Shown here piece by piece: positions 26,614-33,810 of a DNA stretch of 64,000 bases. Every line of letters begins with the position of its first letter. Within the stretch, counting starts at the first letter, position 1. A program made the position numbers and the translations under genes. This DNA is from Tahibacter soli (GTDB taxonomy: Bacteria > Pseudomonadota > Gammaproteobacteria > Xanthomonadales > Rhodanobacteraceae). The notes beneath the pieces were generated by a model. The model made no database searches, was not told where the DNA came from, and was given only the letters and a program-made list of their open reading frames with translations. Where the stretch lies: the NCBI RefSeq assembly GCF_025717065.2, contig NZ_JAOVZO020000003.1, positions 744,001-808,000 on the forward strand, given 5' to 3'.

Positions 26614-28143
26614 ATGGCCCTGTTCGAAAGCCTCCTGCTTCTGCTGCTGCTCGCGATCGTCTCGCTGCAGCTGTCGCGCCGCCTGCGCGTTCCGTATCCG
26701 GCGATGCTCGCGGTCGCCGGCATCGGCGTCGCGATGCTGCCGGGGGCGCCGCATATCGCACTCGATCCGCATCTCGTGATGGCCCTCTTCATCGCGCCGG
26801 CGATCCTCAACGCCGCGTTCGATTTTCCGCCGCGCACGCTGCGCCGGCACTGGCTGCCGCTCGTCGCGCTCGCGGTCGTCGCGGTGCTGCTGACGACGGC
26901 GGCGGTCGCCTGGGTCGGCGTCGCGTTCGCCGGACTGCCGCTCGCCGCGGCCGTCGCGCTCGGTGCGATCGTTGCGCCGCCCGATGCGGCCGCCGCCGCG
27001 GCGATGCTCGACCGCGACGGCATGCCGCGAACGACCGCGACCGTGCTCAAGGGCGAAAGTCTTCTCAACGATGCCGTCGCACTGCTCGTGTTCAGCGCTG
27101 CGCTGCGCTTCGTCGAGGCCGGCGACGAGGTGCTCGCCGTCGTGCCGCAGATCGCGCTCGCCATTCCCGGCGGCCTCGTCTTCGGCATCGCGATGGGGCG
27201 CATCGCCGCCGTGGTGCAGCCGCTGCTCGCCGGCACGCTCGGCGGCATCGCGCTGCAGTTCGTGTGGACTTTCGCGACCTGGATATTCGCCGAACGCCTC
27301 GGGCTGTCGGCGATTCTCGCGATCGTCGCCGCCGCGATGACGGTCGCGCACTACGACCGCCAGTCGGCGCGCGACCGCGTGCACGCGTTCGTCGCGTGGG
27401 ATTTCGTCGTGTTCGTGCTGAACGTGCTCGCGTTCCTGTTCATCGGCCTCGAGGCGCGCACGATCGTGCTCGCGCTCGACGGTCCGCAGCTGCGCCATGC
27501 GGCGGCTTTCGCGGGGCTCGTGCTCGCGACCGTCATCGGGGTGCGCATCGTGTGGACGCTGATCTACAACCGCCTCGTGCAGCCGGTGTACCGGCGGCTC
27601 GGACGCGGCGACGCACCGACGCTCAAGCAGGGCATCGTCGCATCGTGGTGCGGCATGCGCGGCATGGTGACGCTCGGCGTCGCGCTCGCGCTGCCGGCGT
27701 CGTTTCCGCAGCGCGACCTCGTCGTGCTCGCCGCGCTCGCGGTCGTGCTCGGCACGCTCGTGATCCAGGGGGCGACGCTCGAACCGCTGATCCGGCTGCT
27801 GCGCTTTCCGCCGGACGATTCGCACGGCGAGGCGCTGATGCGCACGCGCGAACGGCTCGCCGACGTCGCGTGCGCGGTGCTCGCCGATCGCGACGACCGC
27901 GCGGCGCGGACGGTACGCGACGAACTCGACGCCGAGCGCCGCGAAGCGCATGCCGATCCGGCGAGGCTCGCCGACATCGACAAGCTGCGCCTCGCGACGA
28001 TCCGCGCGCGACGCGAAGCGCTCGAAACGCTGCGGCGCGACGGCGACGTCGACGACGACGTGTACATCGAACTGCAGCAGGAACTCGATCTGAGCGAGAT
28101 CGCCGCGCTGCGGCGCAAGGCGTTCGATCTCGCGAACGGCTGA
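26614..28143 (+). CDS. Na+/H+ antiporter, CPA1 (NhaP/YjcE-like) family
   Basis: 509 residues from an ATG with AAGGAAA ahead. About twelve helices are expected. Key motifs are GAIVAPPDAAAAAAMLDR (ion-binding Asp), KGESLLNDAVALLVF and WCGMRGMVTLGVALALP. A charged cytoplasmic tail of about 100 residues (ERREAHADPARLADIDKLR) ends the protein. It exports Na+ or K+ in exchange for protons. It converges with the next gene, nine bases apart. Confidence 0.94.
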   Translation: MALFESLLLLLLLAIVSLQLSRRLRVPYPAMLAVAGIGVAMLPGAPHIALDPHLVMALFIAPAILNAAFDFPPRTLRRHWLPLVALAVVAVLLTTAAVAWVGVAFAGLPLAAAVALGAIVAPPDAAAAAAMLDRDGMPRTTATVLKGESLLNDAVALLVFSAALRFVEAGDEVLAVVPQIALAIPGGLVFGIAMGRIAAVVQPLLAGTLGGIALQFVWTFATWIFAERLGLSAILAIVAAAMTVAHYDRQSARDRVHAFVAWDFVVFVLNVLAFLFIGLEARTIVLALDGPQLRHAAAFAGLVLATVIGVRIVWTLIYNRLVQPVYRRLGRGDAPTLKQGIVASWCGMRGMVTLGVALALPASFPQRDLVVLAALAVVLGTLVIQGATLEPLIRLLRFPPDDSHGEALMRTRERLADVACAVLADRDDRAARTVRDELDAERREAHADPARLADIDKLRLATIRARREALETLRRDGDVDDDVYIELQQELDLSEIAALRRKAFDLANG

Positions 28144-28152
28144 TCGCGCCGC

Positions 28153-28794
28153 TCAGCGCGGCGCGTCGACGATCGAGAACCCGTTCGCGGTTGCCGCGAT
28201 CCACGCGACGCGCGCCGGCGGCTCGCCGCGCGGCGCGAGGTTCGCCGTATAGACGGTGTCGGTCGGGCGTCGTTCGGCATCGACGAACGGCAGTTGCCGG
28301 ATCGCATCGATTTTCAACGGTTCCGCGCGGTCGGCGCCGAGGTTCAACGCCCAGTCGTCGGGTTCGTGCACCGCCTCGGGCGGCTGCGGAATGCCGAGCA
28401 GCACGCGTTGCTCGCCGTCGCGGCGCACGATGAACGACGTGTTGTGCCGGTCGCCGGTAAACGTCAGTTCGCCCGTCAGCGCGATGCTGTCGCCGTCGGC
28501 ATGGATCAGCATCGCGTGCACCGCCATCATGCCGCCGCCCCACGACGACCAGCCGAGCAGCACGACGTCGTGCTCGCCGACCGGATGCTGCGGCCCCGGC
28601 ACCGGCCGCAGCACGCCTTCGGCCGCGTTCGACGTCAGCACGAGTTCGGCGCCGCCGTAGCGCAGGCCGAGCCGGTCGACGTAGTGCATCGTCCCGGTGT
28701 TCTGGTCCGTCATCTGCGTTTCGACCCGCAGCTCCGGTGGCGCGGCCGTCGCACCGACGCAAAAGCCACACAACCACAGCGCGAGTCGACGCAT
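28153..28794 (-). CDS. Hypothetical secreted protein
   Basis: 213 residues with a short signal peptide (RRLALWLCGFCVGATAA). The mature part looks all-beta, with no motif I recognise. GWSSWGGGMMAVHAML is a distinctive Gly/Met segment. It is separated from the cytochrome b561 gene by 62 bases on the same strand and may be part of that transcript, which would hint at an envelope redox role, but this is only context. Confidence 0.7.
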   Translation of the reverse strand: MRRLALWLCGFCVGATAAPPELRVETQMTDQNTGTMHYVDRLGLRYGGAELVLTSNAAEGVLRPVPGPQHPVGEHDVVLLGWSSWGGGMMAVHAMLIHADGDSIALTGELTFTGDRHNTSFIVRRDGEQRVLLGIPQPPEAVHEPDDWALNLGADRAEPLKIDAIRQLPFVDAERRPTDTVYTANLAPRGEPPARVAWIAATANGFSIVDAPR

Positions 28795-28856
28795 CGCAGA
28801 TGTCCGTCCGGTGAGCCGTGACGATCAACGCCGCAAGGCACGGCGGCCGAACACGC

Positions 28857-29396
28857 TCAGTCTCGCCGCCCGAACCGCGCCATGCTGCCGAACACGCCGT
28901 CGCGCCGCACCCATGCGTGAAACAGCGCCGCGGCAACGTGCAGCAGCACCGTCGCGAACAGCAGCCGCGCGGCCCAGCCGTGCGCGTCGCGCAACCATGC
29001 GTACAGCGCGGGGTCCTGCGGCGCGATCGCCGGCAGGTGCACGCCGCCGAACAGCACGATGGGATAGCCGCCGGCCGACAGCATCGCCCAGCCGGCGAGC
29101 GGCATCGCGAGCATCAGCGCGTACAGCAGCCAGTGCGACGCGAGCGCGGCGAGCACCTGCCAGCGCGGCAGGTCGGCCGGCAGCGGCGGCGGCCGGTGAC
29201 GCAGACGGTTGACGAGCCGCACGACGACGAGCACGAGGATCGCGATGCCGAGCGGGCGGTGAAGGTCGATCAGCCACGGCCGGTTCGCGACCGACGCCAC
29301 CATGCCGACGCCGACGAACAGCATCGCGACGATCAGCGGCGCCATCGTCCAGTGCAGCACGCGCGCGGTCAGGTTGAAACGCTCGTGGCCGTTCAT
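28857..29396 (-). CDS. Cytochrome b561 family membrane protein
   Basis: 179 residues and four helices with His residues in the expected places: H15 (VLHW), H46 region (DLHRPLG), HWLLY and LLHVAAALFH. These are di-haem b561 ligands, as in YodB/CybB. It shuttles electrons between the quinone pool and a periplasmic partner. It overlaps the catalase-like gene by four bases (ATGA), so the two proteins are probably made as a unit in which b561 feeds electrons to the peroxidase. Confidence 0.93.
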   Translation of the reverse strand: MNGHERFNLTARVLHWTMAPLIVAMLFVGVGMVASVANRPWLIDLHRPLGIAILVLVVVRLVNRLRHRPPPLPADLPRWQVLAALASHWLLYALMLAMPLAGWAMLSAGGYPIVLFGGVHLPAIAPQDPALYAWLRDAHGWAARLLFATVLLHVAAALFHAWVRRDGVFGSMARFGRRD

Positions 29397-30562
29397 TGCG
29401 CACCTCCCCGGCCGGTCGCTTCCGGCGCGCGGCCGTGCGCGATCTCGCGCTCGCGGCGGTTGAACGACTGCGAATAGACGGCCGAACGTGCGGCGAGGAT
29501 CGGGTCGTCAGATCCGGCGATACCGGTCGGCAGTATCAGTGGGTCGTAGTTCACATCGCGGCATCGCCCGCTCGCCTGCGGTTCGGCGCGCGTGAGTTCC
29601 AGCGTGCCGGCGACGACGCGCTCGCGATCGTCGGGCCACGCCTGCGAGGCGTCGTTCACCGCGTCGCCGGGCGCGGCGATCGTCAGCACCATGTCCCAGG
29701 CGAGCGGCGCCGCGATCAGCCGCGCGTTGAGATCGTCCGCGAGAAAATCGGCGTCGGCCTGGTCGCGCTGCGCGGATTCGAGCGGCGCGAACGGCAGCTG
29801 CGGGCGCATCGACCAGCGCACGTAGCGCGCGCTGCCGTCGGCCGCGGTGAAGACAAACGCGTTGACGCCGTTGTACTCGGTATTGCCCCAGCTGTTCGAC
29901 CACGGCGCCGACGCGGCCCATGCCTGGAATTTTTTCACTTCGGGATATTGCGCAACGAACGCGGCGAGCTTCGCCGGGTCGGGCTTGCCGGTCTTGGGGT
30001 CGGGCGCGGACGCGAGCGACTGCGCGTGGAAGCCTTCCGGCGTCGCGACCGGAAAGAACGGAAAACTGTTCATCGCCGTGCGCCATTCCTGCCCGTCGTC
30101 GGTGCGCAGGAGCAGCGCGAGGCTGCGCACGCGCGCCTTCGCGTCGGCGCCGTGCGGATCGCCGCCGGCGATCGAGAATCGGCCGAGCACCGGCGTTTCC
30201 TTCTGCGCGAACACGCGCGCCGACGACAGCGCGACGGCCGCGCCATTCGCGCGAAACGTGCCGTACACGCACACGCCTTTCGCATGCGCGCGGCGAAAAC
30301 CCGGGTGCGGCGCGCCGATCGCTTCGATCGCGTCGGTCATGCGCTGCGCGGTGAGGCCGCCGCCGATCCAGCCGGCCGTCCAGGCGAGCGCGCCGGCCGC
30401 GGCGAGCACGATCGCGCCGATGCCGAGCAGGGCGGGAGCGGGATTCGGCGAACCCGGCGGCGCGCTTTCGTCGGGCACGGCCGCGGGCGAGGCGTCGACG
30501 GGCGGCGGGGCTGCGGGCACATCGGGATCGGTCGGCAACGACGGCGGATCGGGCTCGTGCAT
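29393..30562 (-). CDS. Membrane-anchored catalase-family peroxidase
   Basis: 389 residues. A Pro-rich cytoplasmic N-terminus (1-42), one membrane helix (about 45-66) and then a catalase-fold domain shorter than true catalases. The distal His is H93 in RRAHAKGVCVYGTF, the distal Asn is in RTAMNSFPFF, and the proximal haem Tyr is Y363 in ARSAVY (RxxxY). Such short catalase-like proteins act as peroxidases, here facing the periplasm and coupled to cytochrome b561. The first gene of the short operon 30562 to 28153. Confidence 0.9.
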   Translation of the reverse strand: MHEPDPPSLPTDPDVPAAPPPVDASPAAVPDESAPPGSPNPAPALLGIGAIVLAAAGALAWTAGWIGGGLTAQRMTDAIEAIGAPHPGFRRAHAKGVCVYGTFRANGAAVALSSARVFAQKETPVLGRFSIAGGDPHGADAKARVRSLALLLRTDDGQEWRTAMNSFPFFPVATPEGFHAQSLASAPDPKTGKPDPAKLAAFVAQYPEVKKFQAWAASAPWSNSWGNTEYNGVNAFVFTAADGSARYVRWSMRPQLPFAPLESAQRDQADADFLADDLNARLIAAPLAWDMVLTIAAPGDAVNDASQAWPDDRERVVAGTLELTRAEPQASGRCRDVNYDPLILPTGIAGSDDPILAARSAVYSQSFNRREREIAHGRAPEATGRGGAQ

Positions 30563-31088
30563 GGCGGATTCCTCTCGCGGGCGGTGGCAGATAGACCCTG
30601 GCGGAACGTGATGTCTTTCAGGAAGCCATCGTAGCGCGCGGCCGCGCTTCAGGGGCGAGCTATGTCTGCTCCGGCATCCATGTCTACGGAAGTCCGGCTT
30701 CGCTGGAAAGACGTTCGCGAGCGCGGCCTTTCAACCAAGCCGTCATACCGGCGAAGGCCGGTATGACGGGCAAGAGCGAAGCCAAAGTTCTTCGAACGCA
30801 ACTTCAACTTCAGACGATCGCGTTGGCGGCGCACCCGGAACGAAACCAAGAGTTCAAACCCGGCTACGAGAAGTTGCGACACCCAAGGATGCTCAGCTCC
30901 CGCTTTATGACCTGGCGTACCGTTTCACCGCTTATCGAGTCGATGACGGCATGATCGACGACCGGGAGGCGCTGACGGTCCGCAGATTTTCAAACAATCT
31001 TCTCAATGTAAAGATGGAGACATTATTGCGATTCAGGGGCTGGCGATTGCATGACCTGGTAGCGGTCAGTGCTTCTTCTGTTTCTACG
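30563..31088. other. Intergenic region with REP-like palindrome
   Basis: 526 bases without a convincing gene. It holds a perfect 13-bp stem with loop GAAG at 30740-30769 (CCGTCATACCGGC), the same unit that ends repeat copy B. The stretch from about 30900 to 31085 is more A+T-rich than its surroundings (around ATTATTGCGATTC) and may include the 3' remnant of a decayed gene or a promoter; I see no frame with family character. Confidence 0.6.
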
Positions 31089-31790
31089 TTACGACGCAGT
31101 ACCGAAATCTTGCTTCGATGCCCCTCCGTCTCCTCCATTCTCGGCCTCAGACCACTGCGCCGTCGCCACCAGCCCATTCGCCAGCAAGAACTCCCGAAAG
31201 TCCGTCTCGGCATGATCCCCGACGAGCTGCCGTTCCCAATGCTGCACCAGCGCAGGCAGTTCCGCCTCGCGTCCAAGCAGCGTCGCCAGGGCCACGACCT
31301 TCATCGCGCGAACGCCGAGCGACGGTGCGTGCAGCGAAACGGTCGGATGGTCGAACGACAGCAGATCGAACGCCGCTTGCGGGTCCGAATAGGTCGCCCA
31401 GTACGACAATGCGTAGCGTTCGACGCCGTCGACGATCGCCTCGACGGTCGGCGTGACGTCGGCGGCTTCGAACACCGGATGGCTGGCCCAGGCTCCGAGC
31501 GCGAGATTGCCGAGTTCGATGCCCAGCGTCGATGTCTCCTTGCTGCGCGCATCGATCAGTCGCGTGGGATGCGCGGCGATGTACTGCATCACCGCGTCGA
31601 GCCGGATCGACGCCGCGACGTTGACGGTGAAGTAGCCCGCGTAGTTGGCGATCAGGATATGCAGCACCTGCCTGCCGCCTGGCGTCTTGCGATAGCACGC
31701 GCGTGACTTCGGCCGGAGCACGAATCCGTACGGCGCGACGCCACGGCCGATGCCTTCGACGACGGCATCGCGCAGTTCCTTCAGCGACAC
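31089..31790 (-). CDS. Hypothetical protein, weakly DUF4304-like
   Basis: 233 residues, no signal or membrane segment. The N-terminal half (LRDAVVEGI, GFVLRPKSRACYRKTPGG, VLHILIANY) resembles DUF4304-type proteins in pattern only. Helices with many Ala follow. Such proteins are often found near toxin-immunity or defence genes, but no partner is visible here. The call is tentative. Confidence 0.6.
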   Translation of the reverse strand: MSLKELRDAVVEGIGRGVAPYGFVLRPKSRACYRKTPGGRQVLHILIANYAGYFTVNVAASIRLDAVMQYIAAHPTRLIDARSKETSTLGIELGNLALGAWASHPVFEAADVTPTVEAIVDGVERYALSYWATYSDPQAAFDLLSFDHPTVSLHAPSLGVRAMKVVALATLLGREAELPALVQHWERQLVGDHAETDFREFLLANGLVATAQWSEAENGGDGGASKQDFGTAS

Positions 31791-31833
31791 GGGCGGCTCC
31801 TCGCTTCGACGTTTGGTGTTTACCCCGATCGAC

Positions 31834-31980
31834 TCAGTGCGCGAAGAACCCGAGCAGCAACATGACGGGCACGATAGCCGCGATCAACGCGAAGAGTGCG
31901 AAAAGCACCAGTACGACGGTCTGCATCGACGAGCGTTCCAGCGCCGTACGAACTATTCGCTCGAAGAGGTATTCAATCAT
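31834..31980 (-). CDS. Small single-helix membrane protein
   Basis: 48 residues. MIEYLFERIVRTALERSS is amphipathic and basic, then one strong helix (VVLVLFALFALIAAIVPVML) ends near the C-terminus. No clear ribosome site is present. It lies 43 bases upstream of the hypothetical gene at 31790 on the same strand and could lead that transcript. The hydrophobic stretch and good codon use argue for a real gene, but small size leaves doubt. Confidence 0.5.
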   Translation of the reverse strand: MIEYLFERIVRTALERSSMQTVVLVLFALFALIAAIVPVMLLLGFFAH

Positions 31981-32188
31981 GGTTGTGCAGGTGCGCAGTC
32001 GTCGGCATGGCGGGCACAGTGCCAGTCCGGGACGACTGCAGCAAGCCTCGTCGCTGCCGATGCCGCGAGCCTTGGCTTCGCGCAAATTGGAGTTGCAACG
32101 ACGACGCAGGCGGCGGATCGCGCCCTGGCGTTCCGCCGGGCCGGCAAGCAGAATCGTCCGCAGCCGATCTACGCCACGAGCCTTCGCC

Positions 32189-32560
32189 ATGTCCCGCGCC
32201 ATCGCCCCCGCACAAATTGCCGATTCCCTCACCGAGCTGTGGTCGCCGCGCGTGGTCGCGGAACTCGACGACTCGTACGTCAAGGTCGCCAAGGTCCACG
32301 GCGCGATCGGGTGGCACAGCCACGAGCACGAGGACGAATTGTTCGTCGTGCTCAAGGGCCATCTGCGCATCGACATGGAAGACGGGCCGGTGGATCTGCG
32401 CGACGGTGAGCTGTTCGTCGTGCCCAAAGGCGTGCGCCACAATCCGAGCGCGCAGGAGATATGCCTCGTCATGCTGATCGAGCGCAAGACGACGCTGCAT
32501 ACGGGCGATGTCGTCAACGACAAGACGCGCTCGCTCGCAGAGCAGTTGCGGCCGGTGTAG
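32189..32560 (+). CDS. Cupin-domain protein
   Basis: 123 residues, one cupin barrel. Motif 1 gives H43, H45, E50 and G57 (WHSHEHEDELFVVLKG); motif 2 gives P79, G81 and H84 (VPKGVRH). All four metal ligands are therefore in place. Single-domain cupins of this type include small isomerases and dioxygenases; the substrate is unknown. The ATG at 32189 was chosen because the cupin begins shortly after it; a longer frame has no support. The 208 bases before it appear empty. Confidence 0.88.
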   Translation: MSRAIAPAQIADSLTELWSPRVVAELDDSYVKVAKVHGAIGWHSHEHEDELFVVLKGHLRIDMEDGPVDLRDGELFVVPKGVRHNPSAQEICLVMLIERKTTLHTGDVVNDKTRSLAEQLRPV

Positions 32561-32595
32561 ACGCGGGATTGCGGCGAATGCCGCGCATGCGCATG

Positions 32596-32637
32596 GCCGT
32601 CATGTAGCGCCGCGATGATGGCGCCCGACATGACGGC
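32596..32637. terminator. Two-part stem-loop between cupin and cupredoxin genes
   Basis: GCCGTCATGT (32596-32605) pairs with ACATGACGGC (32628-32637), with an inner GCGCC/GGCGC stem and loop GCGATGAT. It lies 35 bases after the cupin stop and 13 before the cupredoxin ATG. No U-run follows, so it may be a Rho-assisted terminator or a leader structure of the downstream gene. Confidence 0.5.
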
Positions 32638-32650
32638 GCGCGGGGGGCGC

Positions 32651-33418
32651 ATGAAACCGGCAAAGTATCGATGGTTCGCGGCGTCGGCGTTCGCGCTGGC
32701 CGGTTCTGTGGCGACGGCCGCCGACCACATCGTCGAAGTCGGCCGCGACGGGCTGACGTTTACGCCGGGGCTGCTGACGATTCGCCGCGGCGACACGGTG
32801 ACCTTCGTCAACATCATCGGCAACCACAACGTGGTCGCGTCGAGCGGCGCGTTCCGCTGCGCGAACGGCTGCGACGGCGCCGGCGGCAACGGCAATCTGT
32901 CGGTTGACCTATGGCGCGCGACGGTGCAGTTCGATCGCGTCGGCACGTTCGGCTATTACTGCCAGGCGCACGGCGATCCCGACGGCGGCGGCATGTACGG
33001 TTCGATCACCGTGGTCGACGACGCCCCGGCGTTCGCGATCACGCCGGCGATCACCGGCAACTGGTACGACCCGGCGCAGAACGGCCACGGCTTCCAGCTG
33101 GAGATGATCTCGCCGACGCTGGTCACGGCGTTCTGGTTCACGTTCGACAACGCGGGCAATCCCGCGTGGCTCGTCGGCAGCGGCACGGTGGACGGCGATC
33201 GCATCGTCATGGCCGTGAACCGTTCGACGGGCGGCCGTTTTCCGCCGAACTTCGACGCGGCGGCGATCGTGAATCGGCCTTGGGGCACGTGGACGTTGAC
33301 GTTCGGCGGGTGCGACGCGGGAAGGGTGGAGTGGGTGACGAGCGATCCGTCGTTTACGACGCCGGGGGTGTTGTCGTTGAAGCGGCTGACGCAAATTCAA
33401 GGGGTGGGTTGTTTGTAG
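32651..33418 (+). CDS. Secreted cupredoxin fused to a GNWYDP-type beta domain
   Basis: 255 residues with a signal peptide (about 1-24, ending TAA). The plastocyanin/azurin-like domain (25-122) has type 1 copper ligands H59, C104, H107 and M115 in IIGNHN and GYYCQAHGDPDGGGM. The C-terminal half (about 130-255) starts GNWYDPAQNGHGFQLE, a domain common in secreted proteins of this lineage with no known role. The ATG at 32651 starts the signal peptide; a longer frame from 32615 is not needed. It probably shuttles electrons in the periplasm or outside. Confidence 0.88.
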   Translation: MKPAKYRWFAASAFALAGSVATAADHIVEVGRDGLTFTPGLLTIRRGDTVTFVNIIGNHNVVASSGAFRCANGCDGAGGNGNLSVDLWRATVQFDRVGTFGYYCQAHGDPDGGGMYGSITVVDDAPAFAITPAITGNWYDPAQNGHGFQLEMISPTLVTAFWFTFDNAGNPAWLVGSGTVDGDRIVMAVNRSTGGRFPPNFDAAAIVNRPWGTWTLTFGGCDAGRVEWVTSDPSFTTPGVLSLKRLTQIQGVGCL

Positions 33419-33550
33419 TCGTCTCGCCGGTATGACGAGCCGGGCAAATGCACGATCGAGCGCTGGATTCCGGCGTTCAAGACCAAGGCGTCACGGTAGC
33501 GACGAAAACCAAAACTCGACGAGATCATGCGCGCCGCCCCCTCATCCCAA

Positions 33551-33644
33551 CCTTCTCCCCCAACGCGGTTGGGGGAGAAGGCGCCGAGGATTCAGGCGTC
33601 GCGGTGCTTTAGCCCTCTCCTCCAAGCTTGCTTGGGGGAGAGGG
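33551..33644. repeat. Two CCCTCTCCC-family palindromes
   Basis: 33551-33581: CCTTCTCCCCCAAC with its complement, loop GCG. 33613-33644: CCCTCTCCTCCAAGC with its complement, one G-T mismatch, loop TT. They occupy the 33419-33769 gap between the cupredoxin gene and the DUF11 terminator, in which I see no gene. Confidence 0.88.
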
Positions 33645-33769
33645 TTGGGACAGGGGGCGACGCCGAAGTCTTCGTTGCTCTGACGGAAAAATACACTCGC
33701 CGCCACTGTGAACATTTATTCCGGACGGCAGTGGGTTTTTGCCGGGATGACGAGCTAAGAAAAGTCGAT

Positions 33770-33804
33770 TTAAAAAAGGCGATATGGATTCCTCCATATC
33801 GCCT
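33770..33804 (-). terminator. Rho-independent terminator of the DUF11 gene
   Basis: On the minus strand AGGCGATATGGA, loop GGAA, TCCATATCGCCT, then TTTTTTAAA. A perfect 12-bp stem with a U-tract, beginning seven bases after the stop at 33811. It is the clearest intrinsic terminator in the window and is placed to end a very long transcript. Confidence 0.93.
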
Positions 33805-33810
33805 CATTGT

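Noticed and set aside
30649-30882. 77-codon minus-strand frame
   Set aside because: It reads through a REP-like palindrome shared with 23.9 kb and has no family character or ribosome site.
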